Positions 8,880 to 17,353 of a stretch of DNA of 64,000 nucleotides are shown one piece after another. The position numbers and the translations under genes were made by a program. The notes beneath the pieces are model-generated. The model had not been told where the DNA came from and did not search any database. It saw only the letters and a list, made by a program, of their open reading frames with translations. Source of the stretch: Nosocomiicoccus ampullae (GTDB lineage: Bacteria > Bacillota > Bacilli > Staphylococcales > Salinicoccaceae); NCBI RefSeq assembly GCF_019357495.1, contig NZ_CP079110.1, forward strand, positions 124,001-188,000, written 5' to 3'. Position 1 is the stretch's first letter; every line of letters begins with the position of its first letter.

Positions 8880-9980
8880 ATGACACAAGGACCATTTAAA
8901 GCAGATCACGTTGGGAGTTTACTCCGTCCAGAAAGAATTCATAAAGCACGAGAAGATTTTAATAATGGCGATATTTCTAAAGATGAGTTATTTAAAATTG
9001 AAACAGAAGAAATTGAAAAAGTTGTCGACAAACAAATTGAAGTTGGTTTAAAAGCTGTGACTGACGGTGAGTTTCGTAGACGCTTTTGGCACACAGACTT
9101 TTTAGAACAACTCAATGGTGTGGAAGGGTATCAACCAGAAGAGGGGTATCAATTCGTCGGTGAAGAAACAGAAGCCTGGAATATTCGAAACAACGGTAAA
9201 ATTTCATTTAATAAAGACCATCCACATGTAGAAGAATTTAAATTGTTTAAGAAAATAGTAAACGGCCGTGCAGTCGCAAAACAAACGATACCAAGTCCAA
9301 ACCAATTATTTAACGAGGGTATTCGTGATAAGTCTATCTACCCAGACATTAAAGATTATGCAGACGATATTATTAAAACTTATCAAGATGCAGTCAAAGC
9401 ATTTTACGATGCAGGATGTCGATATTTACAATTTGATGATGTGTACATTGCAGGACTGAATGCAGAAGATTACTTATGGGGAGACACAGAGTTAAGTCGA
9501 GAAGAAGCCATTGATTTAGCTTTATATGTAGTGAACTCTATTTTAGAAGCAAAACCAGACGATTTAGTCATTACAACACATCTATGCCGCGGGAACTACC
9601 GCTCGAAATATGCATTTGAAGGTAGTTATGCAAAAATAGCACCGACGTTATTTGCAAAAGAAAAAGTCAATGGGTTCTTCTTAGAATATGACGATGACAG
9701 ATCCGGAGACTTTAAACCACTGGATTATATTCCAAATGACGGACCAAAAGTTGTGCTTGGTTTATTTACATCTAAACATGGTGAACTTGAAGACAAAGAA
9801 ACAATAAAAGAAAGAATTGAAGAAGCGCGTCAGTTTATACCAAAATCACAAATTTGCTTATCCCCGCAATGCGGTTTCGCATCAACGCACCATGGTAATT
9901 TACTTACTGAAGAAGAGCAGTGGAACAAACTTCGTTACATTGTAGAGCTAGCAGAAGAACTACTTGTCGAGGAAGAATAA
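8880..9980 (+). CDS. MetE C-terminal-type methyltransferase (YxjG/YxjH family)
   Basis: A 366-residue single-domain protein related to the catalytic half of cobalamin-independent methionine synthase. It opens with the typical FKADHVGSLLRPE. The zinc-ligand regions are HLCRGNYRS (about 238-246) and SPQCGFAST (about 330-338), and the family segment LQFDDVYI lies near 183. It lacks the N-terminal folate-binding half of full MetE, so the methyl donor may differ; related proteins are proposed to remethylate homocysteine from other donors. The AGAGGGGATG ribosome site is clear. Control by the methionine T-box upstream supports a role in methionine supply. Confidence 0.85.
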   Translation: MTQGPFKADHVGSLLRPERIHKAREDFNNGDISKDELFKIETEEIEKVVDKQIEVGLKAVTDGEFRRRFWHTDFLEQLNGVEGYQPEEGYQFVGEETEAWNIRNNGKISFNKDHPHVEEFKLFKKIVNGRAVAKQTIPSPNQLFNEGIRDKSIYPDIKDYADDIIKTYQDAVKAFYDAGCRYLQFDDVYIAGLNAEDYLWGDTELSREEAIDLALYVVNSILEAKPDDLVITTHLCRGNYRSKYAFEGSYAKIAPTLFAKEKVNGFFLEYDDDRSGDFKPLDYIPNDGPKVVLGLFTSKHGELEDKETIKERIEEARQFIPKSQICLSPQCGFASTHHGNLLTEEEQWNKLRYIVELAEELLVEEE

Positions 9981-10001
9981 TTAGAAAAATTAAAAAAAGA
10001 T

Positions 10002-10026
10002 GTTTAAGAAAAATTTAAACGGGCAT
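10002..10026 (+). promoter_or_regulatory. candidate sigma-B promoter for the YflT/YsnF-type stress gene
   Basis: GTTTAA at 10002-10007 and GGGCAT at 10021-10026 are separated by 13 nt, close to the sigma-B consensus (GTTTAA, 12-15 nt, GGGTAT). The start codon is about 80 nt downstream. A second, vegetative-looking -10 TATAAT lies at 10054-10059, but its best -35 (TTAACA) is only 14 nt away. Confidence 0.65.
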
Positions 10027-10113
10027 ATTTTAATTAACAACACACGATAGGCATATAATCTTAACAATTAAAATAATGATTACCATCAAGGTAAACATAG
10101 GAGGAAGATTATA

Positions 10114-10944
10114 ATGAGTTTTGTACAAGGAAGTTATAATTCATCAGAAGAAGCATTAGAAGCAGTTAAAGGGTTAAAAGCAGAAGGTTACAGAGAAGAC
10201 CAAATTAGATTAGTAGCAAACGAATCAACACGTGATACATTTGTAAATAATTCAGGTGTAGACGTTACTTCAGCAGAAGGATCAAATGGTGTAAACCATG
10301 AAGACGAGTCATTCTGGGACAAAATTGTAAATGCATTTACAGTTGAAGATGACTATGAACACCGTGTTGGACAAGACGGCGATGTGTTAGCAGATTACCG
10401 TTCAGATATTGATGCAGGTAAAGTTCTTGTTGTAGTAGATGGTGAACGTGGAAATGTTTCAGAGGCTAACGCAGTAGACGGCGCAGCACCAGTTGGTGGT
10501 GCTTATGAAGGTAGAGACGTAAATGACCGTAGCCGCGTAGCAGAAGCTGACACACAAAATGTAGAATTAAAAGAAGAACAACTCGACGCTAATAAACGTG
10601 AAGTTGAAAGTGGTCAAGTTAACGTTTCTAAAAATGTAGTTGAAGACAGAGAGTCAATTGACGTTCCAGTTGAACATGACGAAGTTGTAATTGAACGTCA
10701 TAAAGTTGAAGACGGTAGAGAAGCTAAAGATGGTGACTTCAAAGATGAAGACTACTCAATTCCATTAACAGAAGAAGAAGTGGATGTCAATAAAAAATCA
10801 GTAGTCACTGAAGAAGTAGAAGTAGGTAAACGTCGTGTTACAGATACTGAACACTTTGAGGACAACGTTAGACGTGAAGAACTCGACGTTCAAACGGATG
10901 GTAATGTTAATGTAGAAAAAGATCAAGATAGATTTAATAGATAA
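10114..10944 (+). CDS. general stress protein with YflT (GSP17M) and DUF2382 domains
   Basis: A 276-residue, highly charged soluble protein. The N-terminal part (about 1-115) resembles the heat/stress-induced YflT/GSP17M domain (SFVQGSYNSSEEALEAVKGL, with QIRLVANE). The C-terminal part (about 150-265) is a YsnF/AvaK-type DUF2382 region with repeated charged strands such as VELKEEQLDANKREVESGQV and VPVEHDEVVIERHKVEDG. Such proteins are induced by the general stress response; their biochemical role is not known. AGGAGGAAG lies before the ATG, and a sigma-B-type promoter lies upstream. Confidence 0.85.
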   Translation: MSFVQGSYNSSEEALEAVKGLKAEGYREDQIRLVANESTRDTFVNNSGVDVTSAEGSNGVNHEDESFWDKIVNAFTVEDDYEHRVGQDGDVLADYRSDIDAGKVLVVVDGERGNVSEANAVDGAAPVGGAYEGRDVNDRSRVAEADTQNVELKEEQLDANKREVESGQVNVSKNVVEDRESIDVPVEHDEVVIERHKVEDGREAKDGDFKDEDYSIPLTEEEVDVNKKSVVTEEVEVGKRRVTDTEHFEDNVRREELDVQTDGNVNVEKDQDRFNR

Positions 10945-10977
10945 ATCAAATAAAAACTTTTAAATAGTAAGTGATTA

Positions 10978-11006
10978 GACTGTAGATTAAATCTACAGTC
11001 TTTTTT
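10978..11006 (+). terminator. Rho-independent terminator after the stress gene
   Basis: Perfect arms GACTGTAGAT and ATCTACAGTC with a 3-nt loop and six T. Confidence 0.9.
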
Positions 11007-11070
11007 ATTAATGTTATTTTTCAACAGACTTTGGGTAAATGTTCTTTATCAGCTAAAAGGAGTGAATATT

Positions 11071-11598
11071 GTGGGAGAAACTATTATTAAGAAGAGCAAC
11101 AAAAAAGTAATTATGTTAACGTTACTTGCTGTCGTATTCATTGTTGTAGGCGGAATTATAATGTATAAAGGAATCAACGATGGAAGTATACTACTTACTG
11201 TGATTGGTGGAATATGTGGAGGGGTATTCATAGGCTTTTTAATTGGAGCGCTTAAGATGTCCCGTTCTGGAGATACTTTACTAATTCTTAATGACAAAGG
11301 ATTCTATGATTATTCATCATTAATAGCAACAAAAGATCAGTTAATTGAATGGAGCGAAGTTCGTGACATACAATACGCTGAAATGAGTGGACAACAATTT
11401 GTGAATGTTCAATTAAAACACCCAGAAGAGACTTTACGTCATCAATCTGACTTTGCTAAGAAAATGGCAAAAGCAAACGAAAATTTAGGATTTTCCGGCA
11501 TTAACGTGAATGCAGGTATCGCAGTCGGTTACGATGGTACTGAATTAACCAATCTCATGAATGATTACTTTAAACAATACGAGAAAAAAGATGTATAA
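11071..11598 (+). CDS. small membrane protein, STM3941-like
   Basis: A 175-residue protein if it starts at GTG 11071, which has AAAGGAG 8 nt upstream; an upstream in-frame ATG at 11011 overlaps the previous terminator and has no ribosome site. Two hydrophobic helices (about 15-35 and 42-62) are followed by a soluble domain of about 110 residues containing WSEVRDIQY and FVNVQLKHPEE. This layout resembles the STM3941 family of two-helix proteins with a PH-like domain. Function is unknown. It has its own terminator and is probably a single-gene unit. Confidence 0.7.
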   Translation: MGETIIKKSNKKVIMLTLLAVVFIVVGGIIMYKGINDGSILLTVIGGICGGVFIGFLIGALKMSRSGDTLLILNDKGFYDYSSLIATKDQLIEWSEVRDIQYAEMSGQQFVNVQLKHPEETLRHQSDFAKKMAKANENLGFSGINVNAGIAVGYDGTELTNLMNDYFKQYEKKDV

Positions 11599-11607
11599 CA
11601 GTTAGAG

Positions 11608-11642
11608 AGTCTTACACTACAAAGTAGTTTAAGACTTTTTTT
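11608..11642 (+). terminator. Rho-independent terminator
   Basis: Arms AGTCTTACACTAC and GTAGTTTAAGACT (one mismatch) with a 3-nt loop and seven T. Confidence 0.85.
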
Positions 11643-11657
11643 ATTAAGGGTGAATAA

Positions 11658-11710
11658 TTGACTTGAAATTTCTAAACGTGATATTATATAAAACGTAATA
11701 ATTACGATTT
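11658..11710 (+). promoter_or_regulatory. Zur-controlled promoter of the CobW/ZagA gene
   Basis: The perfect palindrome CGTAATAATTACG at 11694-11706 lies inside a 21-nt match (11690-11710) to the Bacillus Zur operator that differs at one position. It overlaps the expected start of transcription of a promoter with -35 TTGACT (11658-11663) and -10 TATTAT (11682-11687), 18-nt spacer. Zinc-dependent repression of the downstream COG0523 GTPase is therefore likely. The sites are visible; Zur binding is inferred. Confidence 0.8.
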
Positions 11711-11722
11711 AGGAGAATTTTA

Positions 11723-12910
11723 ATGAAAAGAATACCAGTAACAATACTTAGTGGATACCTTGGTGCAGGTAAGACAACGTTAATGAACCACATATTAAAC
11801 AATACAGAAGGACTAAAAGTTGCGGTCCTTGTAAACGATATGAGTGAAATTAATATCGATGCAGACTTAATTGCGAACGGTAGTAGTTTAAGTCGTACAG
11901 ATGAAAAATTCGTAGAATTATCTAACGGATGTATTTGTTGTACATTACGTGAAGACTTACTTGTAGAAATCGAGAAACTTTCTAAACAAGATATCGACTA
12001 CATATTAATTGAATCTACAGGAATCAGTGAACCAGTACCAGTCGCACAAACATTCTCATACGTCGATGAATCACTTGGCATCGACTTAACAAAAACAACA
12101 TATATCGACACGATGGTCACAGTTGTAGATGCATATCGATTCTGGAATGACTATAATTCAGGAGAAACCCTACTTGATCGTCAAGAAGGAATGAGTGAAG
12201 TCGATGAACGTGAAGTCAGTGATTTACTCATTGACCAAATCGAATTCTGTGACATTATTATTTTAAATAAAACAGATTTAGTATCTGAAGATGAGTTATC
12301 GCAATTAAAACGAACAATTCGTACGTTACAACCTGAAGCAGAAATTATCGAAACAGTAAATGCAGAAGTACCACTTGAAAAAGTATTAAACACCGGACGT
12401 TTTGACTATGAAAAAGCAGCATCATCCGCAGGTTGGTTAAGAGAACTTGAAATGGGACATGAAAACCATATACCAGAAACAGAAGAATACGGTATCTCAA
12501 GTTTTGTATATAAAAGAACATTACCATTCAACGCAAAACGTTTTGATGATTTCTTACAAGAAATGCCAGAAAATATCGTTCGTGCAAAAGGACTTGCGTG
12601 GCTCGCATCAAGAAATGACTTTGCAATCATGGTTTCACAAGCAGGAAGAAGTGTTGGAATCGAACCCGTTAGTTACTGGGTGGCGGCAATGCCAACAGAA
12701 ACACGCCGACAAATTTTAGCAGAAAATAGAGAAATGGCACAAACATGGGATCCAGAATATGGAGATAGAAGAAACGAACTTGTCTTCATCGGAATCGACT
12801 TAGACAAAGAAGCAATTACAAAACAACTCGATGAATGCTTAGTAAACGAAGAAGAAATCGAACAAGACTGGAATACGTTAGAAGATCCGTACCCATGGCA
12901 AATTAGTTAA
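11723..12910 (+). CDS. zagA: COG0523 GTPase metallochaperone, ZagA/YciC-type
   Basis: A 395-residue CobW-family G3E GTPase. The P-loop GYLGAGKTT is at residues 11-19, the family metal motif CICC (Cys70, Cys72, Cys73) in SNGCICCTLRED, the ESTGISEP segment near 106 and the base-recognition motif NKTD near 181. The CobW C-terminal domain follows. Length is that of Bacillus subtilis ZagA (YciC), a zinc chaperone used under zinc starvation. The Zur box upstream supports a zinc role. AGGAG precedes the ATG, and a strong terminator follows, so it is monocistronic. Confidence 0.9.
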   Translation: MKRIPVTILSGYLGAGKTTLMNHILNNTEGLKVAVLVNDMSEINIDADLIANGSSLSRTDEKFVELSNGCICCTLREDLLVEIEKLSKQDIDYILIESTGISEPVPVAQTFSYVDESLGIDLTKTTYIDTMVTVVDAYRFWNDYNSGETLLDRQEGMSEVDEREVSDLLIDQIEFCDIIILNKTDLVSEDELSQLKRTIRTLQPEAEIIETVNAEVPLEKVLNTGRFDYEKAASSAGWLRELEMGHENHIPETEEYGISSFVYKRTLPFNAKRFDDFLQEMPENIVRAKGLAWLASRNDFAIMVSQAGRSVGIEPVSYWVAAMPTETRRQILAENREMAQTWDPEYGDRRNELVFIGIDLDKEAITKQLDECLVNEEEIEQDWNTLEDPYPWQIS

Positions 12911-12917
12911 ACAATCG

Positions 12918-12949
12918 CTCCATCACCAACTTTGGTGGTGGAGTTTTTT
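12918..12949 (+). terminator. Rho-independent terminator after zagA
   Basis: Perfect 12-bp arms CTCCATCACCAA and TTGGTGGTGGAG with a 2-nt centre, followed by six T. Confidence 0.9.
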
Positions 12950-13020
12950 GCTTTAAATTCTAATTTTTATAACATTTGGTATAATAATATTAGAGAAAGA
13001 AGTATATAGGGGGCGTTATT

Positions 13021-13434
13021 ATGAGTAAAGATTTAACAGACAGACTAAAAGTAAGAAGCCTACTACGAGAGTTAGAAGACATCCTTTTTAACATTGCTGT
13101 CGAAGAAGCGGATAACTTTTTTATAAAAGAAAGTGAGCTTGAGACAGAGTTATTTAACGAAGGAACTTCACACGGAGAAGACGAGTTAGAAATCGTTGTT
13201 GCACTTAAAAAAGAAAAAGTGGAATACAAGCTAGAGATTGAAGCGGAATATCCATCAGAAAAACTTGGCGTCGATGTGTACAAAAAAGGTACAGATGAAC
13301 TGTCATTTGTAAAAGTAAACGAACTACCAGAACAACTGAAATCATCAGATGAATTTAGAGAAAAATTAAATGAATTATCAAAACACGTTAAAAACCTCGG
13401 TGGCGAAGAATTTGGAGAATTGTTTGAAGAATAA
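13021..13434 (+). CDS. uncharacterised acidic protein
   Basis: I do not recognise this 137-residue protein. It is soluble, strongly acidic, without signal or membrane segments. Predicted features by eye are an N-terminal helix (about 5-30), a central strand region ([23 protein letters not shown], shown here as about 57-79) and a C-terminal charged helix. A TATAGGGGGCG ribosome site precedes the ATG, and a strong terminator follows. The opposite strand also carries an open frame, but that frame lacks a ribosome site and is Ser/Phe-rich, typical of a shadow. Confidence 0.7.
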   Translation: MSKDLTDRLKVRSLLRELEDILFNIAVEEADNFFIKESELETELFNEGTSHGEDELEIVVALKKEKVEYKLEIEAEYPSEKLGVDVYKKGTDELSFVKVNELPEQLKSSDEFREKLNELSKHVKNLGGEEFGELFEE

Positions 13435-13436
13435 TT

Positions 13437-13478
13437 AAAACCCTCAGTATTCAAGAAAATGAATGCTGAGGGTTTTTA
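13437..13478. terminator. bidirectional terminator
   Basis: Arms AAAACCCTCAGTATTCA and TGAATGCTGAGGGTTTT, one mismatch, T-runs on both strands. It serves the convergent acidic-protein gene (+) and lipoprotein gene (-). Confidence 0.9.
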
Positions 13479-14195
13479 CTAATGTTTATTTGGTGAGTTT
13501 GAAGAATACTCTTCGTAATTATCATAGTAGACTATCATATTCACAAGCTCATTTACACGCTCGTCGTCTTTATAGTTTTCATATAATTCATCTATAAAGT
13601 ATTCATTTCCGTGTTCTAGTACTGTTTCCCACTGTTGAATGGCTTGTGTACCAAAAAGAATTACTCTATCGTTAGTAATACCAATAATTGCATTAGCATT
13701 ATTATTTTCTGGTTGAATAGAATACATATCTAAATTATATGGAGGATTATCAGAAAACCAAGAATCCATATCTGTTTTAATTAAACTGACCTCGTGCACT
13801 TCTTTTTGCTGATCACCTTCATAAGGATCACTTGGATTATCGTATTTAGTATATTCGTGATTAAGGAAATCTTCTCCAGTTGGTACAATATAATGACCAT
13901 AATCATTTGGAGTTTGATCAAATAAAGTCATCGCAATAATTTGTTCTTTAGTTAGTTCTTCTTTCTTTATTAAAGGCTCAGTTTCTTTTTCTTTACTACC
14001 TTCTACATCTTTATTTTTATTTGAAGAAGTATTTTTTTCATCAGTGGATGTACTTTTTGATTCACTTTTCTCAGCTTCATTGTCCACTGATTTTCTTTCG
14101 ACATTATTACTCACATCTATTTCTTCGTCATTGTTATTATTACACGCGCTTAAAATCAGTATTGAACTAAATGTTAAAAATAGAAGTTTTTTCAT
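13479..14195 (-). CDS. putative lipoprotein, unknown function
   Basis: A 238-residue protein with a lipoprotein signal peptide ending in the lipobox LSAC (Cys at about 18). A charged, low-complexity linker rich in K, E, S and N (about 19-75) precedes a folded domain starting EELTKEQIIAMTLFD. It should be anchored on the outer face of the membrane. Both the linker and the opening of the domain resemble the longer lipoprotein at 18795-19877, so the two are probably paralogues. GAGGCGG lies 7 nt before the ATG. No enzymatic motif is visible. Confidence 0.75.
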   Translation of the reverse strand: MKKLLFLTFSSILILSACNNNNDEEIDVSNNVERKSVDNEAEKSESKSTSTDEKNTSSNKNKDVEGSKEKETEPLIKKEELTKEQIIAMTLFDQTPNDYGHYIVPTGEDFLNHEYTKYDNPSDPYEGDQQKEVHEVSLIKTDMDSWFSDNPPYNLDMYSIQPENNNANAIIGITNDRVILFGTQAIQQWETVLEHGNEYFIDELYENYKDDERVNELVNMIVYYDNYEEYSSNSPNKH

Positions 14196-14317
14196 AAAAT
14201 GACCGCCTCACATTAATTTTGTTAATTTTTATGTTCATTAATTATAATATATCAGATTTCACATTTAGTTATATAATCGTTTCATCTATAATTAATATTT
14301 AGAAATTGGAGGGTAAT

Positions 14318-15775
14318 ATGGTTGATAAAATTAAAACTGAATGGCTGAATCAGCCGCTTCAAAATATATTAGCTGGAATTGTCGTAACGCTTGCTCTGAT
14401 TCCTGAGGTGATTGCATTTTCTTTTATTGCGGGTGTTGAGCCGATGGTTGGGTTATATGCGTCGGTGGTTATGGCGATTTCTATTTCGTTTTTAGGTGGT
14501 CGACCAGCGATGATTTCTGCAGCTGCTGGTGCGATTGCATTAATTGTTAGTCCACTCGTGAAAGAGTATGGTGTCGATTATTTAATTTTCGCGACGATTC
14601 TGATGGGTGTTATTCAAGTGATTTTTGGGCTGTTTAAAGTTGGTGCATTACTTAAGTTTATCCCGAACTCTGTCATGATCGGATTTGTGAACGCACTTGG
14701 TATTTTAATTTTTATGGCACAACTTGAACATATATTTAACATCTCTTTTGCAACATACATATATGTAATCGTCACGTTATTAATTGTTTATATTACGCCA
14801 TACTTTATTAAAACAATACCTGCACCGTTATTTGCGATTGTGATTTTAACGAGTGTATACATTATGTTTGGTGCAGATGTTAAAACAGTTGGTGATTTAG
14901 GTGAGATTAAACGCACGCTACCTGAATTCATTATTCCGAACGTTCCGTATACGTTAGAAACACTACTCATCGTTTTACCGTATTCGATTTCGATGGCAAT
15001 CGTTGGACTTGTTGAAAGTTTACTGACAGCTAAAATCGTAGATGATGCGACAGATACTGTGAGTAATAAAAACAAAGAATCTCGTGGCCAAGGGTTTTCA
15101 AATATTATCACTGGATTTTTTGGTGGTATGGGCGGATGCGCAATGATTGGGCAGTCTGTTGTAAGTGTTGAGTACGGTGGAACAACTCGACTTGCTACTT
15201 TTACTGCAGGTGCATTTTTAATGTTTATGATACTCGTTTTAGGCGATATTATGGTACAGATTCCGATGTCAGTACTCGCAGCGATTATGGTGATGGTCGC
15301 GTTAAAGACGTTTGATTGGGGTACATTTAAATATATTAAGCATGGAGAGAAAAGTGATATCTTTGTAATGCTTATTACAGTTATTGCGGTTGTTTTAACG
15401 AACAATTTAGCGGTCGGTGTTATTATCGGTGTACTATTAAGCGCACTGTTTTTCTTAAAGAAAATATCAAATGTTACTGTACTAAAGACTGATAAAGAAA
15501 CGATAACGTATCATATCTCAGGTAATATTTTTTATGCTTCAATTGAATCAATGATGGATCAAATTAACTTTAATGATACAAATCGTACGATTTACTTAAA
15601 CTTTGATGACGCAAAAATTTATGATGATGCAGCTGTTCAAGCGATTGAACAAGTTGTCAATCAGTTAAAAACGTATAATGAAGTTTACGTGACAGATCTG
15701 TCTAAAGAAAGTTATGATAAGTTTATGAGGCAAACAACGATTGATGCGTCTCATTTAGTACAAAAAAGGAGTTAA
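14318..15775 (+). CDS. SulP-family anion permease
   Basis: A 485-residue SLC26/SulP transporter. About 10-12 membrane helices fill residues 14-400, with family segments such as LAGIVVTLALIPEVIAFSFI at about 14-33 and GLYASVVMAISISFLGGRP after it. A short STAS-like domain (about 405-480) follows. The start is ATG 14318, with GGAGGG 5 nt upstream; the ATG at 14306 has no ribosome site. The anion is unknown; SulP proteins carry sulfate, bicarbonate or other anions. It is followed after 6 nt by a UspA gene, a pairing that recurs in bacteria. Confidence 0.88.
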   Translation: MVDKIKTEWLNQPLQNILAGIVVTLALIPEVIAFSFIAGVEPMVGLYASVVMAISISFLGGRPAMISAAAGAIALIVSPLVKEYGVDYLIFATILMGVIQVIFGLFKVGALLKFIPNSVMIGFVNALGILIFMAQLEHIFNISFATYIYVIVTLLIVYITPYFIKTIPAPLFAIVILTSVYIMFGADVKTVGDLGEIKRTLPEFIIPNVPYTLETLLIVLPYSISMAIVGLVESLLTAKIVDDATDTVSNKNKESRGQGFSNIITGFFGGMGGCAMIGQSVVSVEYGGTTRLATFTAGAFLMFMILVLGDIMVQIPMSVLAAIMVMVALKTFDWGTFKYIKHGEKSDIFVMLITVIAVVLTNNLAVGVIIGVLLSALFFLKKISNVTVLKTDKETITYHISGNIFYASIESMMDQINFNDTNRTIYLNFDDAKIYDDAAVQAIEQVVNQLKTYNEVYVTDLSKESYDKFMRQTTIDASHLVQKRS

Positions 15776-15781
15776 CGAAAT

Positions 15782-16198
15782 ATGTACAAATCAATACTGC
15801 TTGCTGCTGACGGCTCGGAGTACAGCTTACGTGCCGCAAAAGAAGCGCTAAATTTTACAGGTACACACACGGTAATTACTATTTTAAACGTTTTAGAAAC
15901 TGAAGCGACAAAGTATGATTTTTTACATAGAAAACCAGGAGAAAAGCAGTTAAGAGAATTAAGGCTAAAACCGATTCAATCGACGATTGATTTTTTTGAA
16001 GAAAACAATGTGAATTATGAAGTGAGACTTGAACAAGGCAATCCAACTAAAAAAGTAGTAAATATCGCAAATGAAGGAACTTATGATGCAATCGTTATCG
16101 GGTCACGTGGTCTAAATGCATTTCAAGAAATGATGCTTGGTAGCGTTAGCCATAAGGTTGCTAAAAAAGCAGAAATCCCTGTGATAATTGTGAAGTAA
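15782..16198 (+). CDS. universal stress protein, UspA family
   Basis: A 138-residue Usp domain. The N-terminal strand ILLAADGSEYSLRAA and the ATP-binding motif GSRGLNAFQEMMLGSVSH (about 108-125, the G2xG9xGS pattern) are present, so this is the ATP-binding subclass. It lies 6 nt downstream of the SulP permease with an AAAGGAG site inside the end of that gene, so the two are co-translated. It may tune the transporter in response to energy state; that is an inference from pairing. Confidence 0.88.
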   Translation: MYKSILLAADGSEYSLRAAKEALNFTGTHTVITILNVLETEATKYDFLHRKPGEKQLRELRLKPIQSTIDFFEENNVNYEVRLEQGNPTKKVVNIANEGTYDAIVIGSRGLNAFQEMMLGSVSHKVAKKAEIPVIIVK

Positions 16199-16203
16199 TT
16201 GAT

Positions 16204-16235
16204 GAGGAATAGTTAATAAACTCATTCCTCTTTTT
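16204..16235 (+). terminator. Rho-independent terminator after sulP-uspA
   Basis: Arms GAGGAAT and ATTCCTC with a 13-nt loop and five T. Confidence 0.65.
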
Positions 16236-16271
16236 AATTTGTTTAATTTAAATATTAAGGGAGTAATAACA

Positions 16272-16844
16272 ATGCATCAAAAAATAAAAAATGATATTCA
16301 ATCATTTAAACCGTCAAATGAACAAGAAGAAAAAGACAAAATTCAGTTTTTAAAATTTTTAGAAGAAGACAATATATTATTAAGAGAAAATAAAGTTGCA
16401 CATGTAACTGTATCAGCATTTGTGTTAAATACATCTCGAGACAAAGTACTCATGGCATACCATAATATATATGATTCATGGGCGTGGCTTGGTGGTCACG
16501 CGGATGGTAATCCGTATTTACTTGAAGTTGCGCTAAAAGAGGTCGAAGAAGAAAGTGGGTTAACAGACGTCTCATTAATTGAAAAAGGCATATTCTCATT
16601 AGAAATACTCACAGTTGACGGTCATGTAAAGCGCGGAGAATATGTGTCATCGCATTTACACTTAAATGTCACTTACTTATTTGAAGGTGATGATGAAGCA
16701 CCGCTTCGCGTAAAAGAAGACGAAAACTCAAAAGTCGGCTGGATACCACTAGACAAACTAGATAACTACGTCTCAGAAGAATGGATACTCGAGAATGTTT
16801 ATCAGAAGATTATGAGTAAATATCAGCAGATGTATGGTAACTAA
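16272..16844 (+). CDS. Nudix hydrolase
   Basis: A 190-residue protein starting at ATG 16272 (AAGGGAG upstream). The Nudix box runs from GGHADGNPYLLE into VALKEVEEESGL (about 74-97); Lys replaces the usual Arg of the REVEEE core, a common variant. An extended N-terminal helical segment precedes the domain. Nudix enzymes cleave nucleoside diphosphates linked to another group; the substrate is not evident. The stop codon is 6 nt before the first 52-bp hairpin-repeat array. Confidence 0.85.
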   Translation: MHQKIKNDIQSFKPSNEQEEKDKIQFLKFLEEDNILLRENKVAHVTVSAFVLNTSRDKVLMAYHNIYDSWAWLGGHADGNPYLLEVALKEVEEESGLTDVSLIEKGIFSLEILTVDGHVKRGEYVSSHLHLNVTYLFEGDDEAPLRVKEDENSKVGWIPLDKLDNYVSEEWILENVYQKIMSKYQQMYGN

Positions 16845-16850
16845 GCAACT

Positions 16851-17205
16851 TATCGTAAGAGATAGTGCAGAAAGTTACTATCACTACTGATAATTGGCTC
16901 TTTATCGTAAGAGATAGTGTAGAAAGATACTATCACTACTGATAATTGTTTCTTTATCGTAAGAGATAGTGTAGAAAGATACTATCACTACTGATAATTG
17001 TTTCTTTATCGTAAGAGATAGTGTAGAAAGATACTATCACTACTGATAATTGTTTCTTTATCGTAAGAGATAGTGTAGAAAGATACTATCACTACTGATA
17101 ATTGGCTCTTTATCGTAAGAGATAGTGTAAAAGGATACTATGATTTATGATATCCGTCTTTTAATCGTAAGTAATAGTAGAAATATACACAATCGCTTAT
17201 CATAA
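16851..17205 (+). repeat. hairpin tandem-repeat array 1, seven 52-bp units
   Basis: Seven units start at 16851, 16902, 16954, 17006, 17058, 17110 and about 17162. Each is a 44-bp imperfect palindrome plus an 8-bp spacer (TTGTTTCT or TTGGCTCT). The left arm is TTATCGTAAGAGATAGTGTA, the right arm ACTATCACTACTGATAA. Base i pairs with base 45-i for most positions, around an AGAAAG loop. Units at 16902, 16954 and 17006 are identical and the unit at 17058 differs only in its spacer; the last two units are degenerate. Arrays 2 and 3 share the same unit length and related arms. Confidence 0.9.
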
Positions 17206-17353
17206 ATTGTATAATGACTATGTGTTTGTCTTATTTTATACGATAAAAAAACAGTTTGATCAAAATATTTTGCAAATATGTTATTGCTCTAGACGTATTC
17301 TATTATGAAGCGTAGAATTAGTATGTTAGTTAACTGGTATGGGAGATAGAACT

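Noticed and set aside
12345-12719. Overlapping frames inside the CobW/ZagA gene on both strands
   Set aside because: Shadows of a clearly coding frame; no ribosome sites or domains.
13437-13478. Attachment site or inverted-repeat end of a mobile element
   Set aside because: It is a normal bidirectional terminator between convergent genes; no transposase or integrase is near.
16851-17205. CRISPR array
   Set aside because: The repeated part is 44 bp and the variable spacer only 8 bp, partly identical between units; there are no spacer-sized unique sequences and no cas genes.
17206-17353. Purine riboswitch or PurR box before the PbuG-like gene
   Set aside because: No conserved purine-aptamer loop sequences and no CGAAC/GTTCG pair were found; only a -10-like TATAAT near 17210 is visible.
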